Shown here: one piece after another, positions 46,689 through 53,587 of the stretch
Layout of the letters: every line of letters starts with the position of its first letter
Numbering within the stretch: the stretch's first letter is position 1
Source of the DNA: Nocardia carnea NBRC 14403
GTDB lineage: Bacteria > Actinomycetota > Actinomycetes > Mycobacteriales > Mycobacteriaceae
Length of the DNA: 59,652 nt
Direction of reading: 5' to 3'
Assembly (NCBI RefSeq): GCF_000308515.1
Contig: NZ_BAFV01000063.1
Location: 1-59,652 of the forward strand
Program-made: the position numbers and the translations under genes
The notes under the pieces: generated by a model
The model's input: only the letters and a program-made list of their open reading frames with translations
What the model was told of the DNA's origin: nothing
Database searches by the model: none

Positions 46689-48194
46689 TCACACGAGCGG
46701 GCTCTCGTCACAGGCCCGAGCCGGACGTTTCGCCGGAGGCAGCAACGTCAGCGGAACGGGTCCACCCGAACGCTGCCGGCGCGGGGTGCTCTTGCGCGAA
46801 TGGTCGACCGCCGGACGCGGGATGATCCGCCCGGTGTCGGCCAGCGCCGCTTCCCCGTAACCCTGAACGCATTCCGGGTCCGGTCCGTCGGCGGGCAGTC
46901 CGGTGAAGAACTTCGCCGCCATACAGCCGCCGCGGCAGGAGTCGTAGTGCGCGCATTTGGTGCACGCACCCCCACCGCTGGGTTCCCGCAGCTCGTTGAA
47001 CAGCTCCGAGTCCCGCCACACCGTGGCGAAACCACCGTCGGTGACGACGTTTCCGGCATGGAACCGTTCGTGGATCGCGAACGGGCAGGCGTAGACGTCG
47101 CCGAGCGGATCCACCAGGCACACCACCCGGCCGGCCCCGCACATGTTCAGGCCCGGCAGGGCCTCACCGTATGCGGAGAGGTGGAAGAACGAATCGCCGG
47201 TGAGCACACCTTCGCCGTTGCGGACCAGCCAGTCGTAGAGAGTCCGCTGCTGTTCCGGCAGCGGATGCAGTTCGTCCCAGACGTCCGCACCGCGACCCGA
47301 CGGCCGGAGCCGGGTGAGCCGCAGGGTGGCGCCGTAACGATCGGCGATCTCCTTGAACAGGTCGAGCTGGTCGATATTGTGCCGCGTGGCGACCACGGAC
47401 AGTTTCGCGTCCTTGAATCCGGCGTTCGCCAGGTTCTCGAGCGCCCGGATCGCCGTATCGTAGGACCCCGGCCCGCGGACCGCGTCGTTCACCTCGGCAT
47501 CGGCACCGTCCAGCGAGATCTGGACGTCCACATAGTCGCTCGCGGCCAGCCGCTGCGCGACCTCCGGGGTGATACGCACACCGTTCGTGGAGAACTTCAC
47601 GCCCACATCGTGGGAGGTCGCGTAGTCCACCAGTTCCCAGAAATCCGGGCGCACGGTCGGCTCACCGCCACCGATGTTCACGTAGAACACCTGCATCCGC
47701 TGGAACTCGTCGATCAGTGCCTTGCACTGCTCGGTGCTGAGTTCGTTCGGATCCCGCCGGCCCGAGGAGGACAGGCAGTGCACGCACGAAAGGTTGCATG
47801 CGTAGGTGAGTTCCCAGGTGAGACAGATCGGTGCTGCCAGCCCGGATTCGAACCGATCCACCAGCCGGACCGCCGGATCGGCGGGACCGACACCGGCGAA
47901 CGGCGCGGTCTCGGCGAGCGCGGCCGTTTCCGGTGCTTGCTGGATCATGTCCGATTCGGCCAGATTCGCCAGTGCCTGCACATACGGATCGGCGGCGGAA
48001 TCCCCGATACCGGCGGCGCGGATGGCCGCGCGGGCCGAGGTGTGCCCGGGCAGGGAGCGCACGATCTCGACGATCCGCGGATTCTTCAGGAAGGACAGTT
48101 TGCGGGTCCCGAAGTGGTACAGCAGCGCACCGAAGGGTTCCGGCCGCAACGCCACGCGGGGATGTAACTGCCAGCGGGTTTCCAGATCGAGCAT
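46689..48194 (-). CDS. mftC: Fused MftB chaperone and MftC radical SAM maturase
   Basis: 501 residues in one uninterrupted frame. Residues 1-90 (MLDLETRWQLHPRVALRP ... GALLYHFGTRKLSFLKN) match MftB, the small RRE-type peptide-binding chaperone that is normally a separate gene of about 100 codons. After a linker of about 25 residues, PICLTWELTYACNLSCVHCLSSSG begins MftC with the CxxxCxxC SAM cluster motif. GGGEPTVRP follows, then SPASM cluster cysteines (CTKCAHYDSCRGGC). MftC decarboxylates and cross-links the Val-Tyr end of MftA. I verified the joint around 47900-47960: no stop or RBS. The ATG at 48194 is adjacent to GGAG, so translation may depend on coupling to mftA, whose stop lies 11 bases upstream. 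Confidence 0.93.
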   Translation of the reverse strand: MLDLETRWQLHPRVALRPEPFGALLYHFGTRKLSFLKNPRIVEIVRSLPGHTSARAAIRAAGIGDSAADPYVQALANLAESDMIQQAPETAALAETAPFAGVGPADPAVRLVDRFESGLAAPICLTWELTYACNLSCVHCLSSSGRRDPNELSTEQCKALIDEFQRMQVFYVNIGGGEPTVRPDFWELVDYATSHDVGVKFSTNGVRITPEVAQRLAASDYVDVQISLDGADAEVNDAVRGPGSYDTAIRALENLANAGFKDAKLSVVATRHNIDQLDLFKEIADRYGATLRLTRLRPSGRGADVWDELHPLPEQQRTLYDWLVRNGEGVLTGDSFFHLSAYGEALPGLNMCGAGRVVCLVDPLGDVYACPFAIHERFHAGNVVTDGGFATVWRDSELFNELREPSGGGACTKCAHYDSCRGGCMAAKFFTGLPADGPDPECVQGYGEAALADTGRIIPRPAVDHSRKSTPRRQRSGGPVPLTLLPPAKRPARACDESPLV

Positions 48195-48205
48195 CTCCGG
48201 CCCGA

Positions 48206-48355
48206 TCAGTAGACGCCGCACATACCGTCGATGGACACCTCTTCGATCAAGGTCTCCTCGACGATGGGAGCGTCCTCGCTCACCTGGTTCTCGACTGTGC
48301 CGATCGGTCCGCGGTGATCGGTTTCTGCCGGTCCGAAGGAACGGTTGTCCGCCAT
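48206..48355 (-). CDS. mftA: Mycofactocin precursor peptide MftA
   Basis: 49-residue precursor starting MADNRSFGPAETDHRGPIG and ending EEVSIDGMCGVY, the diagnostic IDGxCGVY C-terminus whose last Val-Tyr pair becomes the mycofactocin core. The ATG at 48355 is preceded by GGAGG. Followed 11 bp later by the mftB-mftC fusion. Confidence 0.95.
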   Translation of the reverse strand: MADNRSFGPAETDHRGPIGTVENQVSEDAPIVEETLIEEVSIDGMCGVY

Positions 48356-48459
48356 GGCTACCTCCACTGATTGGCGCCTGCGCCGGCCAGGGGCTGCCAC
48401 GACGCTGTCCCGCGGTACCGCGTCGGATACCGCCGGTGAGCCGTGGCACAGTGCCGGCG

Positions 48460-48484
48460 CTGCGGTCGCCGGATGCGACCGCAG
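48460..48484 (-). promoter_or_regulatory. Inverted repeat in the mftA leader
   Basis: CTGCGGTCGC pairs with GCGACCGCAG around a 5-base loop (CGGAT), 105 bp upstream of the mftA start and 148 bp before the divergent TetR start. It could be a TetR operator or a leader hairpin. Confidence 0.45.
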
Positions 48485-48631
48485 TCACACCATAACGTCA
48501 TACACTGACAAAAAGAAAGGGTTTTCGAGTAATGTGGACGCTCACGCCGGAACGCGACCTCTAGACTGCGGGGGCAAAAGCAGCTGAACAGAACGTGACG
48601 GGCGCATGCCGCCCAGCATGTAGAGGTGGCA

Positions 48632-49282
48632 ATGGGAGTCGTGCGAATGCAGACGAGCGGGGGCGGGGGCGGCAACGGCAGCACCCTCTCGGAGACGGAG
48701 ATCGTCGAGGCGGCACTCCGGGTCGTGCGTGCCGATGGGGTGGAGAAATTATCCATGCGGCGGCTCTCGCGCGAGCTGGGCGTCTCCCCCATGGCTCCCT
48801 ACTACTACGTAGCCGATAAGCGTGAACTACTCGACCTGGTCGCCACGGCCGCGCTCGCCGGGGTCCGCAAACCTCCACCCGAGTCGGGAACATGGCAGGA
48901 CCGGCTGATCGATCTACTCGCTCAGATCGACGAACGCCTGCGCCGTCACCCCGGCCTGGGTGACATTCTCATCGAGCAGATGCTCGGTAAACAGCTCGAC
49001 CTGATCGCCGCGATCATGGAGATCCTCTACGAGGCAGGCTTCGAGGACCGCAACGTCCTGGCCGGTTACGCGACCATCCACACCTACCTGTTCGGCCGCC
49101 GCCGGGTGAATCCGCGCAATCTCGACACCCCACCCGATGTGGTGATGCCGGAGCGAGTTGCCCGCGCAATGGAATACCTGCCCGATCTGCGCGGCAAATA
49201 CTCCTACGATTTCGGGGTCGGCGTGCTGGTCGCCGGACTCGAGGGTCAGCTCACTCGACAACAGGCAGCCGGCATAGGCTAA
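48632..49282 (+). CDS. TetR-family transcriptional regulator
   Basis: 216 residues. Helix-turn-helix SETEIVEAALRVVRADGVEKLSMRRLSRELGVSPMAPYYYVADKRELL (about 17-63), with the YYYVADKRELLDLV recognition end found in many actinobacterial TetRs; a helical effector domain follows. It is divergent from mftA and immediately upstream of the KshB-type reductase, so it could control either. It does not resemble MftR in the residues I can recall, so that name is not given. Start ATG at 48632 with AGAGG upstream; an ATG at 48647 is also possible. Confidence 0.82.
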   Translation: MGVVRMQTSGGGGGNGSTLSETEIVEAALRVVRADGVEKLSMRRLSRELGVSPMAPYYYVADKRELLDLVATAALAGVRKPPPESGTWQDRLIDLLAQIDERLRRHPGLGDILIEQMLGKQLDLIAAIMEILYEAGFEDRNVLAGYATIHTYLFGRRRVNPRNLDTPPDVVMPERVARAMEYLPDLRGKYSYDFGVGVLVAGLEGQLTRQQAAGIG

Positions 49283-49285
49283 AAT

Positions 49286-49299
49286 TGAAACACGTTCTA
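49286..49299 (+). promoter_or_regulatory. KstR-type operator upstream of the KshB-type reductase
   Basis: TGAAACACGTTCTA fits TnnAACnnGTTnnA exactly. It lies 3 bp after the TetR stop and 49 bp before the reductase start, where the reductase promoter is expected. Confidence 0.75.
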
Positions 49300-49348
49300 G
49301 TTTTGCCGTAGGCGGATGCCAACGGCCACCAGGTGTCGAGAGGACGAG

Positions 49349-50404
49349 ATGACCACCGTCGAAGTGCCCCATGGCTCACGATCCGTCGTACTCCGGGTCG
49401 CCCAGGTCATCGCGGAAACCACCGACGCGAGCTCGCTGGTCTTCGAGGTACCGGAGCAGGCCCGGGAAAAGTTCAACTACCAGCCCGGCCAGTTCCTCAC
49501 CCTGCGCATCCCCAGCGACCGCACCGGGTCGGTGGCGCGATGCTATTCGCTGGCCAGTTCCCCCTTCACCGACGACCTGCCGAAGGTCACGGTGAAGCGG
49601 ACCAAAGACGGATACGGCTCCAACTGGCTCTGCGACAACATCAAACCGGGCGACGAACTGGAGGTCCTTCCGCCCTCGGGCGTATTCACCCCCAAGGACC
49701 TCGACGACGAACTGCTCCTCTGCGCCGGCGGCAGCGGCATCACCCCCGTGATGTCGATCCTCAAATCCGCGCTGGACCGCGGCACCGGCCGGATCGTGCT
49801 CTTCTACGCCAACCGCGACCCCGAATCGGTCATCTTCGCCACCGAACTACGCGAGCTGGCAGAGAAGAACCCGCAACGGCTGGTCGTCCTGCACTGGCTG
49901 GAAACCGTCCAGGGCCTGCCGACGGTCGCCGCGCTCGCCGAACTGTTCCGGCCCTACACCAGCTACGCAGCATTCATGTGCGGACCGAAACCGTTCATGG
50001 ACGGCGTCCACGACGCCCTCGGCCAACTCGGTGTCCCGCGCAACCGGACCCACGCCGAAATCTTCAACTCCCTCGCCGGCGACCCCTTCGCCGACAGCGC
50101 GCCCCTCGAGATCTCCGCGGAGGAAGCCGCCGACGCGGCCACCGTCGAAGTGGAACTGGACGGCGAGGTCCACAACCTCAGCTGGCCGCGGAAACAGACC
50201 CTGGTCGACATCATGCTCGACAAAGGTCTCGATGTGCCCTATTCGTGCCAGGAAGGCGAATGCGGATCCTGCGCCTGCACGGTGCTGGAGGGCAAGGTCG
50301 AAATGGAGAACGCCGAAATTCTGGATCCCGAGGACATCGAGGCCGGTTATATCCTCGGCTGCCAGGCGCGGCCGGTTACGGATCGTCTGCGCATCCAGTT
50401 CTGA
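49349..50404 (+). CDS. kshB: 3-ketosteroid 9alpha-hydroxylase reductase, KshB-type
   Basis: 351-residue electron-transfer protein: FAD domain (RCYSLASSP near residue 64-72), NAD domain (LLLCAGGSGITPVMSILKS), and C-terminal plant-type 2Fe-2S ferredoxin (PYSCQEGECGSCACTVLEG ... LGCQARP). This order and the N-terminal EQAREKFNYQPGQFLTLRIPSD match KshB, which supplies electrons to KshA for steroid ring opening. No kshA lies in the window. Also possible: HmpA-like or another Rieske-oxygenase reductase. ATG at 49349 with GAGAGGA upstream; a KstR-type site precedes it. Confidence 0.85.
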   Translation: MTTVEVPHGSRSVVLRVAQVIAETTDASSLVFEVPEQAREKFNYQPGQFLTLRIPSDRTGSVARCYSLASSPFTDDLPKVTVKRTKDGYGSNWLCDNIKPGDELEVLPPSGVFTPKDLDDELLLCAGGSGITPVMSILKSALDRGTGRIVLFYANRDPESVIFATELRELAEKNPQRLVVLHWLETVQGLPTVAALAELFRPYTSYAAFMCGPKPFMDGVHDALGQLGVPRNRTHAEIFNSLAGDPFADSAPLEISAEEAADAATVEVELDGEVHNLSWPRKQTLVDIMLDKGLDVPYSCQEGECGSCACTVLEGKVEMENAEILDPEDIEAGYILGCQARPVTDRLRIQF

Positions 50405-50437
50405 GAGTTGAAGGCGGCTTCGGGGGCTGTAACTCTG

Positions 50438-50454
50438 GAGCCGCTCCGCGGCTC
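50438..50454 (+). terminator. Short hairpin downstream of kshB
   Basis: GAGCCGC-TCC-GCGGCTC, 33 bases after the kshB stop codon. No T-tract; weak evidence. Confidence 0.4.
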
Positions 50455-50480
50455 GAGGTCGGGGCCCTATCAACCCGGTT

Positions 50481-50522
50481 CTTCACTCCTCCGCTCCTCC
50501 GCTTCACTCCCCCGCTCCGTCG
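50481..50522. repeat. Two tandem 21-bp repeats
   Basis: Unit 1 (50481-50501) and unit 2 (50502-50522) both begin CTTCACTCC and differ at three positions. They lie in the kshB-racemase spacer and may be part of a dispersed GC-rich repeat. Confidence 0.5.
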
Positions 50523-50635
50523 CTCCAGAACCGGGCGGGCCCCACCCGTGGGGTGTGAGTATCCGAAGAGGGGAGGCATGGTGATGAGCGCTGGGTGGGA
50601 TGGGGCAGACGAACACGGTGGGCCGCTCGGCGGCG

Positions 50636-51394
50636 CTAACCCGCGCCGAGGAGCCGGCCGGATTCGTAGGCGGCGGCGCCTGGAGGTAGTTCGCCCGGAC
50701 GGCCACTGAGGTAGACGCTGACGGTGCCGTTTCCACTGCCCGGGTTGCCCAGCTCGTCCATCCGGCGGACCGTTTGCGCGGCGACGGCCTGGGCGCTGTC
50801 GAACAGCCGGACGCCTTCCGGCAGCGCGGCGACGATCGTGTCCACGACCAGCGGGTAGTGGGTGCAGCCGAGTACGACGCCCTCGACGTCGGCGGGTGTG
50901 CGGGCGGCGGCATCGGTGACCGAGGCGCGGATCGCGGTCATATCGCCGCGGTCCACGGCCTCTGCCAGGCCGTGGCAGGCCACACCCGTAACGGTCGCGT
51001 CGCCGCCGAAGCGGGCGATCAGATCGGCTTGGTACGGGCTTGCGGTGGTCGCCGCGGTCGCCCAGACCGCGACCGCGCGGCATACCGCGGCCGCCGGTTT
51101 GATCGCCGGCACGGTGCCCACCACCGGCACCTGCGGGCCCAGATCCGCGCGGACCTGTTCGAGCGCGGTCACGCTGGCGGTATTGCACGGCAGCACCACC
51201 ACTTCCGCGCCCAGATCCCGCGCGCTACGCGCGGCCGACACCACCCGGTCGACAACCCACTCCTGCGGTTTCGGACCCCACGGCGCGCCGTCCGGGTCCA
51301 ACCGGAGCAGGAGATCCACATCGGGGCGCAGCTTGCGCAGCCACGCTGCGGTGGGCAGCAGCCCGAAACCCGAATCGATGAGCGCGACGATCAC
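50636..51394 (-). CDS. Asp/Glu racemase-family protein (MurI-like)
   Basis: 252 residues. IDSGFGLLPTAAWL (first catalytic region), VVLPCNTASVTAL (first catalytic Cys) and VVLGCTHYPLVVDTI (second catalytic Cys) identify an aspartate/glutamate racemase fold. It may be glutamate racemase or a paralogue, as MurI commonly sits elsewhere in such genomes. GTG at 51394 has no strong RBS. It lies immediately after the ferredoxin reductase gene (11-base gap), so the two are probably cotranscribed. Confidence 0.8.
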   Translation of the reverse strand: MIVALIDSGFGLLPTAAWLRKLRPDVDLLLRLDPDGAPWGPKPQEWVVDRVVSAARSARDLGAEVVVLPCNTASVTALEQVRADLGPQVPVVGTVPAIKPAAAVCRAVAVWATAATTASPYQADLIARFGGDATVTGVACHGLAEAVDRGDMTAIRASVTDAAARTPADVEGVVLGCTHYPLVVDTIVAALPEGVRLFDSAQAVAAQTVRRMDELGNPGSGNGTVSVYLSGRPGELPPGAAAYESGRLLGAG

Positions 51395-51404
51395 ACCGAA
51401 CAGG

Positions 51405-52604
51405 TTATTGAGTGGCGCCGAGCAGTTCCTCCACCGGGGCGGCCGCGGCGATCGCGGCCCGCATCTTCATCACCCGGCCGGTCATACCGGCGCCCACCAC
51501 ACCGGCCAGCCGGCCTTCGCGGATGTAGTAGGCGAGGAACTTGCGGCCGTCGTCGGCGAGGATGCGGATCTCGTCGGACGCGCGTGGCGTGCCCAGGGCC
51601 TGGATCTTGAGGTCGTACTGGTCGCTCCAGAAGTACGGCACCTGCGGCGTGCTCGGTGGTTCGACGCCCAGCAGCGCACCGGTGAGCAGTTTGGCCTGTT
51701 CACCCGCATTGGTCCAGTGTTCGATCCGGCGGTGCTCGCCGGTCGGGGTGCGCCAGGCCGCGACGTCGCCCACCGCCCAGACTCCGGGCACGCTGGTGCG
51801 CCCGGCCTCGTCGGCGAACACACCGCCACCGGCCGTGGGTTCGGCCAGTTCAATCCCGGAATCGGCCAGCCAGTCGGTGACCGGCCGGGACCCGATCCCG
51901 ACGACCACCAGCTGCGCCGGCACTTCCGAACCGTCGGCGAGCCGGGCACCACGGACCCGGCCGTCCGGATCGGCCAGCAGGGTGTCGACACCGATACCGC
52001 AGCGCAGATCGACCTTTTCGGCACGGTGCAGGCGGGCCACCAGTTCGCCGACTTCCGCGCCGAGCACACCGGCCAGCGGGGTGGGCTGTGGTTCCACCAG
52101 CACCACGGACAGCCCCTCCGCGCGAAGGCTGGCAGCGAGTTCACAGCCGATGAATCCGGCACCGATGATCAGCGCGTGCTCGGCGGCCCGCGCGCCCGCA
52201 CGGATGGCGACGGCGTCGTCGTGGCTGCGCAGTACATGGACGCCGGTGACATCCTCGGTGCCGGGCAGTTTGCGCGGGGTGAGACCGGTGGCGATCACGA
52301 GGTGTTCGTATTCCACGGCCGAACCGTCGGCCAGCCGCACCTTCTTGACAGCGGTGTCCACGCCTACGGCCGCGGTTTTCAGGCGAAGGTCGATATCTTT
52401 CTCGCCGTAGAACTCTTGCGGGCGCAGCGGCGTCGAGTCGATTTCGCCGCGCACGAACTGTTTGGACAGGGGCGGGCGGTCGTAGGGCGCATGCGCCTCG
52501 TCACCGATAACCACCAGTTCCCCGGCGTACCCGGCGCGGCGCAGCTCCTCGGCGGTGCGCAGCCCGGCCAGGCCGGCACCGGCTATCACGATCGGCGCGG
52601 ACAT
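51405..52604 (-). CDS. NAD(P)H:ferredoxin reductase, FAD-dependent
   Basis: 399-residue two-dinucleotide-domain flavoprotein. First Rossmann motif IVIAGAGLAGLRTAEELRRAGYAGELVVIG; YDRPPLSKQFV; second Rossmann LIIGAGFIGCELAASLRAEGLSVVLVE; FAD motif PGVWAVGDVAAW. Matches ferredoxin/rubredoxin reductases that serve P450 or Rieske oxygenases. A KstR-type site lies 37 bp upstream, suggesting a role in steroid or side-chain oxidation. ATG at 52604. Confidence 0.88.
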   Translation of the reverse strand: MSAPIVIAGAGLAGLRTAEELRRAGYAGELVVIGDEAHAPYDRPPLSKQFVRGEIDSTPLRPQEFYGEKDIDLRLKTAAVGVDTAVKKVRLADGSAVEYEHLVIATGLTPRKLPGTEDVTGVHVLRSHDDAVAIRAGARAAEHALIIGAGFIGCELAASLRAEGLSVVLVEPQPTPLAGVLGAEVGELVARLHRAEKVDLRCGIGVDTLLADPDGRVRGARLADGSEVPAQLVVVGIGSRPVTDWLADSGIELAEPTAGGGVFADEAGRTSVPGVWAVGDVAAWRTPTGEHRRIEHWTNAGEQAKLLTGALLGVEPPSTPQVPYFWSDQYDLKIQALGTPRASDEIRILADDGRKFLAYYIREGRLAGVVGAGMTGRVMKMRAAIAAAAPVEELLGATQ

Positions 52605-52640
52605 ACCGAACTCCCTCCCGCGGCCCGCTCGCGCCGCGCC

Positions 52641-52654
52641 TGAAACAGGTTCTA
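52641..52654 (-). promoter_or_regulatory. KstR-type operator upstream of the ferredoxin reductase
   Basis: TGAAACAGGTTCTA fits TnnAACnnGTTnnA exactly. It lies 37 bp before the minus-strand reductase start. On the minus strand its TAGAAC half could be part of the -10. Also 173 bp upstream of the divergent SPW gene. Confidence 0.75.
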
Positions 52655-52826
52655 GAAAATGGTGTAGCCCACCCTAACTTGGACGGCCCGGTGGAGGCCA
52701 GCGACGCCTTACGCATCGTTTCGCCGCGCAATCGTGTCCATTGCGATATCGACCGGCCCCCCTTGGGGCAGCTATACCGAGGTCAGGCCCTGTCAACGGA
52801 CCTGTATCCACTTTCAGGAGGCCACT

Positions 52827-53183
52827 ATGTTCACCGAAAGCCGGACCCAGGATTTCCTGGCCGTCATACTCGGAGCCTTCACCGCCCTGTCGCCGATCTG
52901 GGTCGCCACCAATGATCGCGCCGTCTGGACGATGATCGTGCTCGGGGTGCTCATCGCGCTGACCGGGCTCGCCCAGATGTACCGGCCGTCGATGGCGGCC
53001 ACGGATTACGCCATGGGCCTGTTCGGCGCGCTGCTGTTCCTCGCGCCCTGGGTCATGGACTACACCGCGTACAACGGCGCCGCGTGGACGTCGTGGGTCG
53101 TCGGTCTGGTCACCGTGGTTCTCGCGGTCGCGGCACTGCCCGCCGTCGCAGGACGAATGCACCGGGCAGCACCGCACCACTGA
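52827..53183 (+). CDS. SPW-repeat membrane protein
   Basis: 118 residues with four hydrophobic segments. Two SPW motifs, LSPIWVA and LAPWVMD, characterise the family. Function unknown. The ATG at 52827 has AGGAGG five bases upstream. Divergent from the ferredoxin reductase and followed by a hairpin. Confidence 0.85.
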   Translation: MFTESRTQDFLAVILGAFTALSPIWVATNDRAVWTMIVLGVLIALTGLAQMYRPSMAATDYAMGLFGALLFLAPWVMDYTAYNGAAWTSWVVGLVTVVLAVAALPAVAGRMHRAAPHH

Positions 53184-53587
53184 TCCCGCGCGGCACCGGT
53201 CTACCCGCCGGCGGCACCGGCGGGTAGGGCGTTGCGGTTTCGTCCGGAGCAGGCCCCCGGTTGCGCACGCACCCACCGTGGGGGCAACACCAGTCGCGTC
53301 CAGGGGCACCGACTAGGCACATTTGCGCCATCGCACCGGAGGTGAGCCGGCCCGGCGCAGCAGCTCGTGTCCGAGTGGCCCAGCCACCGGACCGGTCCTC
53401 GCCCCGCTACTCGACATCTCGTCGTCGAAGCACGTCAACGCGGCGTGTCCGTAACGCGACGAGCCTGCGTCCCAGCGAACAGTGATCACGACACCGATGT
53501 AATCCTCGTCACCCCGGGCGCTCCGTCGGGAGATGAGGTGCTTCGCGCACTAGAACGAAGCCCACCCGGGTGGGTAAGAATGAGCGC
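53184..53587. other. Intergenic region between the SPW gene and the Pro/acidic protein gene
   Basis: About 400 bp without a credible gene. It contains the SPW-gene hairpin at 53201-53227 and the upstream region of the next gene. Confidence 0.5.
53201..53227 (+). terminator. Hairpin after the SPW gene
   Basis: CTACCCGCCGG (53201-53211) pairs perfectly with CCGGCGGGTAG (53217-53227) around a 5-base loop, 17 bases after the stop. Confidence 0.7.
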
